From the NCBI GenBank assembly GCA_025846845.1, contig JAOYTL010000034.1, positions 1 to 17,893 of the forward strand: a stretch of 17,893 nucleotides of DNA. Reading direction: 5' to 3'. The translations under genes were made by a program, and so were the position numbers. Numbering within the stretch: position 1 is the first letter of the stretch; every line of letters starts with the position of its first letter. This DNA comes from Alloboseaceae bacterium BT-24-1 (GTDB lineage: Bacteria; Pseudomonadota; Alphaproteobacteria; Rhizobiales; Beijerinckiaceae). This document shows positions 14,933 through 17,893 of this stretch, piece after piece. The notes under the pieces were generated by a model, which saw only the letters and a program-made list of their open reading frames with translations, was not told where the DNA came from and ran no database searches.

Positions 14933-14959
14933 AAGCCGGGGCGATGCCCCGGCTTTTTT
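14933..14959. terminator. Bidirectional intrinsic terminator between bioY and the lipoprotein gene
   Basis: AAGCCGGGGC (14933-14942) pairs perfectly with GCCCCGGCTT (14946-14955) around GAT, followed by T residues to 14959. On the minus strand the stem is followed by TTCTTG, so it can serve both convergent genes. Confidence 0.92.
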
Positions 14960-14986
14960 GTTGCCTGCCGTGTCGTCCGGAGGGGC

Positions 14987-15130
14987 TCAGCCCTGGGGCT
15001 TCTGGTCGGTGCAGGCCTTCTTGACCGGCTGCAGGAACATGTCGAGCTCCATCATGTTGCCGCAGCGGTCGCAGCCGGCGAGCAATGTCGTGAGGCCGAG
15101 GACGGCGATGAGGCGAAAAGCGGATTTCAT
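14987..15130 (-). CDS. Small lipoprotein, 47 residues
   Basis: The reading frame from ATG 15130 encodes a short signal peptide with a clear lipobox (LLAGC, lipidated C20). After cleavage only 28 residues remain: CDRCGNMMELDMFLQPVKKACTDQ in two parts, with C23 and C40 possibly forming a disulphide. GGAG lies about 11 nt upstream. I do not recognise a family. It would sit in the envelope as a small lipid-anchored peptide. The shared terminator with bioY marks its 3' end. The longer upstream frame to 15331 is rejected because the signal peptide fixes the start. Confidence 0.7.
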   Translation of the reverse strand: MKSAFRLIAVLGLTTLLAGCDRCGNMMELDMFLQPVKKACTDQKPQG

Positions 15131-15441
15131 GCGAGCGCGGCTCCAGATTGCGGTGCGAGCATAGCGAAGGCATCGGCGCTGCGCCATCTCGTGCTGAAGC
15201 CCGCCGCGACGACAATTGGGTCCGTGCCTGCGCATCATGGCAGGCGAAATCCTGCAAATGATCTCTACCCAGGCGTGCGCCACACAGGTTGGGAGCAGAT
15301 TGCTTACGTTACGGAATGTTGACGCAATCACGAATTCAATCCTGCGGAAATAGTAATCGTCCGCATTTACCAGTTGTAAAGCCAGTCAACCGCACTCTCT
15401 GTCGTTGATTGAACTGCGGATCGGATGTCGGGGGGCACGCG
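15131..15441. other. Divergent spacer, no gene
   Basis: This lies between the lipoprotein gene and the small protein gene, which point away from each other. The right half (about 15290-15400) is AT-richer and should hold promoters, although I found no well-spaced pair. A dyad TTTAC-CAGTT-GTAAA lies at 15366-15380. Nothing else stands out. Confidence 0.6.
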
Positions 15442-15759
15442 ATGCGTGAGATCGGCTTCGGCCTGATCGTCAGCCTGGTCATGGCGCTGGGCGCCTTTTC
15501 CATCGCTGCCTGGCCGATTCCGGGGCAGCCCATCGCGGCCTTTTTCCCCGCGGGAACCTCTTCGCCCGAGATGGCGCGGGCCGTCTCGCAGGCCGGAGGG
15601 AGCATCCTCCAGTTGGACACAGGCGCCGCGGTCGCGATCAGCATCGGCAATGACAGCGATTATGTGATCTCTCTCTATCGCTCGGGGGCCTGGCTCGTGG
15701 TGGACGGCTCCCTCGCCCAGTCATGCATCCGTCAGGTGAGGAGCCTTGCTCGTGGGTGA
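15442..15759 (+). CDS. Small exported or membrane-anchored protein, unknown function
   Basis: 105 residues. A hydrophobic N-terminal segment (about 5-24) serves as signal anchor or signal peptide, followed by a WPIPGQP turn and a small domain with GNDSDYVISLYRSGAWLVVD. One cysteine (C95) lies near the end. ATG 15442 follows a GGGGGG run; an ATG at 15409 upstream lacks a site. I do not recognise the family. Its last 8 nt overlap the start of the following chemoreceptor gene, so the two are probably translationally coupled; a role as accessory or sensory partner of that receptor is inference. Confidence 0.75.
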   Translation: MREIGFGLIVSLVMALGAFSIAAWPIPGQPIAAFFPAGTSSPEMARAVSQAGGSILQLDTGAAVAISIGNDSDYVISLYRSGAWLVVDGSLAQSCIRQVRSLARG

Positions 15760-17212
15760 GGTCGAACGTCTCCGCATACGCTTCGCCAGGCTCCTGATCG
15801 CAATTCTGTGGGCGAATTCGGCCTTGCTCCTGATCGGCATCCCGTCCGACGGGGCGCCACATGCGGCGACGATCTCGACGACCGGGGCTGCGCTCGCGAT
15901 CCTGGGGACGCTGGCCTGGCGGCTCGACCGCATCGGCTGGGTCACACGGCAGATCACCAGCATCGCCCTGGTCGGCCAGGTCATGCTGCTGGTCTATGGC
16001 TTCGCCGGCCACCCCTATCAGGCCGACCTGCACATGTACTTCTTCGCCATGCTGGCGGTGCTGGTCGGCTGGCTCGACTGGCGCATCTTCCTGCCGGCGA
16101 CGCTTGCGATCAGCGCCCATCACCTCACGCTGAGTCTTGTCTATTCGGCCGGTGTGTTTCCCGGCGGCAACGACATCCGGCGCGCCTTCCTGCACGGCGC
16201 CATCGTCGCGGTTCAGGCGGGGGCGCTGAGCTGGATCGTCTGGTCGCTCCGGCTGGCGGTCGAGGCCTCCGAGCGCGAGCGCGCGGCGGCGGACGCGGCC
16301 CGGGCGATCGCAGATGAGGCACGCCAGGACGTGGTGATGACGACGGTACGGGCGGCCGGTGAACGGCGGCGCATCCTGCATGATCTCGCCAACGAGTTCG
16401 AACGCAAGATCGCCGGCATCGCACGCGCCGTCATCGCCTCGATCGCATCCCTGCGGGTCGCGTCCGAGCAGATGCGCAGCGGCGCCGCCGAGGTCTCGCA
16501 GCGGTCGAGCGCGGCACTGGATGCGTCGCGGCAGTCGTCCTCGAACGTCATCGCCATCACCGAGGCGACGTCGGAGCTCGCCAGCTCCTTCACCGAGGTC
16601 GATCGCCAGGTGAACGAGGCGGCCCGTCTCGTCGGCGATACGACGCGGCAGGCGCTCACCGTGCTCGACAGGGTCGGCGACCTCTCGCGCAAGGTCGACG
16701 AGATCGGCAGCGTCACCCAGATGATCTCGACCATCGCGCGGCATACCAACCTGCTCGCGCTCAACGCCTCGATCGAGGCTGCGCGGATCGGCAATATGGG
16801 CGGCGGCTTTGCCGTCGTAGCGCATGAGATCAAGGGACTCGCCGACGAGACCTGGCGGGCGACCGAGCAGATCCAGAGCCAGATCGACGCGATCGGCCTG
16901 TCCGGCGCCGACGCGATAACGGCGATCGACACGATGACGGCGACGATCGACACGCTCAACCAGATCTCGGGCGCGGTCGCGGCGGTGGTGGAGAAGCAGA
17001 ACGTGGCGACGGCCGGGATCGCCGAGAACGTCAGGCGCGCGGCGACCGAGACGGTCACCGCCGGTGGGCATATCGACATCGTCAGCCGCGTCGCCGAGGA
17101 AACCGGGGAGGCTGCGAATCATGTCGCGGATTCCGCGGACGTACTCTCGAGCCAGTCGGCTGATCTGGACACCGAAGTCGCCGACTTCCTCGGTCGGATC
17201 CGGGCCGCCTGA
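15752..17212 (+). CDS. Methyl-accepting chemotaxis protein with six-helix membrane sensor
   Basis: 486 residues from GTG 15752, chosen because GAGGAG ends 8 nt upstream; TTG 15746 would be only 2 nt from it. Six hydrophobic segments lie at about 12-30, 40-57, 68-86, 94-110, 113-135 and 146-168, with little periplasmic sequence. The stretch ADLHMYFFAMLAVLVGWLDW followed by SAHHLTLSL is shared, as I recall, by other alphaproteobacterial receptors with this integral sensor. A coiled coil follows directly; I see no HAMP domain. The signalling tip is at about 325-370 (RHTNLLALNASIEAARIG, GGGFAVVAHEIKGLA). It ends without a CheR-binding pentapeptide, unlike the receptor at 2479-4692. The stimulus is unknown; a membrane or energy-state cue is possible. 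Confidence 0.93.
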   Translation: MGEVERLRIRFARLLIAILWANSALLLIGIPSDGAPHAATISTTGAALAILGTLAWRLDRIGWVTRQITSIALVGQVMLLVYGFAGHPYQADLHMYFFAMLAVLVGWLDWRIFLPATLAISAHHLTLSLVYSAGVFPGGNDIRRAFLHGAIVAVQAGALSWIVWSLRLAVEASERERAAADAARAIADEARQDVVMTTVRAAGERRRILHDLANEFERKIAGIARAVIASIASLRVASEQMRSGAAEVSQRSSAALDASRQSSSNVIAITEATSELASSFTEVDRQVNEAARLVGDTTRQALTVLDRVGDLSRKVDEIGSVTQMISTIARHTNLLALNASIEAARIGNMGGGFAVVAHEIKGLADETWRATEQIQSQIDAIGLSGADAITAIDTMTATIDTLNQISGAVAAVVEKQNVATAGIAENVRRAATETVTAGGHIDIVSRVAEETGEAANHVADSADVLSSQSADLDTEVADFLGRIRAA

Positions 17213-17342
17213 CAGGTCTCGCCTGGCGGAGCGAGGCGCCGACCACGAGCCGAGGCGGACGCCGAACCGCCGGTAGAACTGCCAAGCAACAGGGAGCCCC
17301 TAAGGGCTGTTCTCGCCAGACTTTGGACAATGCGGGAAATTT

Positions 17343-17419
17343 TGGTCGGAGTGGCAGGATTTGAACCTGCGACCCCCTCGTCCCGAACGAGGTGCTCTAC
17401 CAGGCTGAGCCACACTCCG
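17343..17419 (-). tRNA. tRNA-Pro(CGG)
   Basis: The complete cloverleaf reads on the minus strand. The acceptor stem CGGAGTG pairs with CACTCCG. The anticodon stem CCTCG/CGAGG encloses loop TTCGGGA with anticodon CGG. The T arm is GCAGG-TTCAAAT-CCTGC. Discriminator A is followed by encoded CCA at 17343-17345. It reads CCG codons. Confidence 0.95.
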
Positions 17420-17435
17420 ATCAACTGGTGGCCGG

Positions 17436-17464
17436 CTTATAGCCAGCCGGTCGCCGCAGCGCAA
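17436..17464 (-). promoter_or_regulatory. Promoter of tRNA-Pro
   Basis: On the minus strand TTGCGC (17464-17459) and TATAAG (17441-17436) are spaced by exactly 17 bp. The -10 lies 16 nt upstream of the tRNA 5' end, as expected for a short tRNA leader. Confidence 0.7.
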
Positions 17465-17561
17465 CAGCCAAGGCGGCGGGGATGTGCAATCTTTTCAGCA
17501 CGGCTCGGATCGATGCGGGCGACGCGCATCACGATCGAAACGGGACGCGAGCGATCCGATG

Positions 17562-17590
17562 TTGCACGCGCTCGCGACGCGCTCTAGAAG
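17562..17590 (+). promoter_or_regulatory. Promoter of tRNA-Gln
   Basis: TTGCAC (17562-17567) and TAGAAG (17585-17590) are spaced by 17 bp. The -10 lies 11 nt before the tRNA 5' end, leaving room for a very short leader. Confidence 0.65.
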
Positions 17591-17601
17591 GCAGCGCAGA
17601 T

Positions 17602-17676
17602 TGGGGCGTCGCCAAGCGGTAAGGCAGCGGTTTTTGGTACCGCCATTCCCAGGTTCGAATCCTGGCGCCCCAGCCA
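17602..17676 (+). tRNA. tRNA-Gln(TTG)
   Basis: The acceptor stem TGGGGCG pairs with CGCCCCA. The anticodon stem GCGGT/ACCGC encloses loop TTTTGGT with anticodon TTG. The T arm is CCAGG-TTCGAAT-CCTGG. Discriminator G is followed by encoded CCA at 17674-17676. It reads CAA codons. Confidence 0.96.
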
Positions 17677-17777
17677 CGAACTCCCCATCCTATCAGCCAA
17701 AATCGCAGCTATCCGTTATAGCCCGGCTGCAGCCCGGCGCGATCTTTTGCATTCTCCGGCCGGCCGGGCCCCATCTA

Positions 17778-17893
17778 GAGCATGCTTCATTTACACGGAA
17801 GCATAGCCTGCGTTTGTGAGGTAATTGGCGCATTCGGTCGGCGAGACGAGGTGGAGGAGGTCTCCGAGCTTTCGCCATGTGGCTTCGACGGTT
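17778..17893 (-). mobile_element. 3' end of an IS630-family insertion sequence, cut by window edge
   Basis: The transposase C-terminus (17791-17893) lies next to a TA dinucleotide at 17776-17777, the target IS630-family elements duplicate. The outer boundary is inferred to begin just after that TA. A dyad ATGCTTC (17782-17788) with GAAGCAT (17798-17804) overlaps the transposase stop. The other end is outside the window, so terminal repeats cannot be compared. Confidence 0.65.
17791..17893 (-). CDS. IS630-family transposase, C-terminal fragment
   Basis: The last 33 residues are read on the minus strand, ending at TAA (17793-17791); the gene continues past the window. The ending ETVEATWRKLGDLLHLVSP then TECANYLTNAGYASV has the recognisable C-terminus of alphaproteobacterial IS630 transposases (…ECANYFxxAGYAS). 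The catalytic DDE residues lie outside. Whether the full gene is intact cannot be judged here. Confidence 0.8.
   Translation of the reverse strand, partial: TVEATWRKLGDLLHLVSPTECANYLTNAGYASV

Noticed and set aside
15131..15331. Upstream extension of the 47-residue lipoprotein
   Set aside because: The lipoprotein signal peptide at 15130 fixes the start; the upstream part has no family.
1..17893. CRISPR array, prophage or toxin-antitoxin cassette
   Set aside because: No regularly spaced repeats, no phage structural or integrase genes, and no recognisable toxin-antitoxin pair were found.

Overview
The window is GC-rich, densely coded DNA, apart from two gene-poor stretches and some AT-richer promoter regions. 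Gene content points to an alphaproteobacterium, probably Hyphomicrobiales. Pointers are long-form IlvD, a BioY biotin transporter, two chemoreceptors (one ending in a CheR-type pentapeptide), DUF1499 and caspase/Sel1 proteins, and an IS630-type transposase. A Bosea-like genome would fit, but the genus is a guess.

Layout. (1) 1-1356: a leader with a strong intrinsic terminator and possible alternative helices, then a divergent argC. (2) 1357-2478: about 1.1 kb with no gene I can support, ending in a cluster of inverted repeats. (3) 2479-4692 (-): a double-HAMP-like chemoreceptor with C-terminal GWAEF. (4) 4693-5143: AT-rich spacer with several dyads. (5) 5144-6004 (-) lysR and 6140-7981 (+) ilvD, divergent, with a CAAAAT-N11-ATTTTG dyad of LysR-box form between them; an EamA exporter follows ilvD by 35 bp. 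(6) 9021-13234 (+): a secreted caspase-fold protein with a TTG start, a secreted protein with a DUF4384-like C-terminus, and a DUF1499 membrane protein. (7) 13238-14173 (-): a LACTB2-like metallo-beta-lactamase-fold hydrolase, divergent from bioY (14281-14907). (8) 14987-15130 (-): a 47-residue lipoprotein sharing a bidirectional terminator with bioY. (9) 15442-17212 (+): a small exported/anchored protein overlapping a second chemoreceptor with six predicted membrane segments. (10) 17343-17893: tRNA-Pro(CGG) (-), tRNA-Gln(TTG) (+), and the 3' end of an IS630-family transposase cut by the window edge.

How the genes may work together. ArgC (arginine), IlvD (branched-chain amino acids) and the EamA exporter form an amino-acid theme, with the LysR protein as likely local regulator of ilvD/eamA. 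The caspase and DUF4384-like genes are 9 nt apart and both carry signal peptides, so they probably form an envelope-located pair; this is the best candidate for a poorly described system. The chemoreceptors lie apart from any che genes. Among regulatory observations, the most testable are the argC leader and the lysR/ilvD operator.
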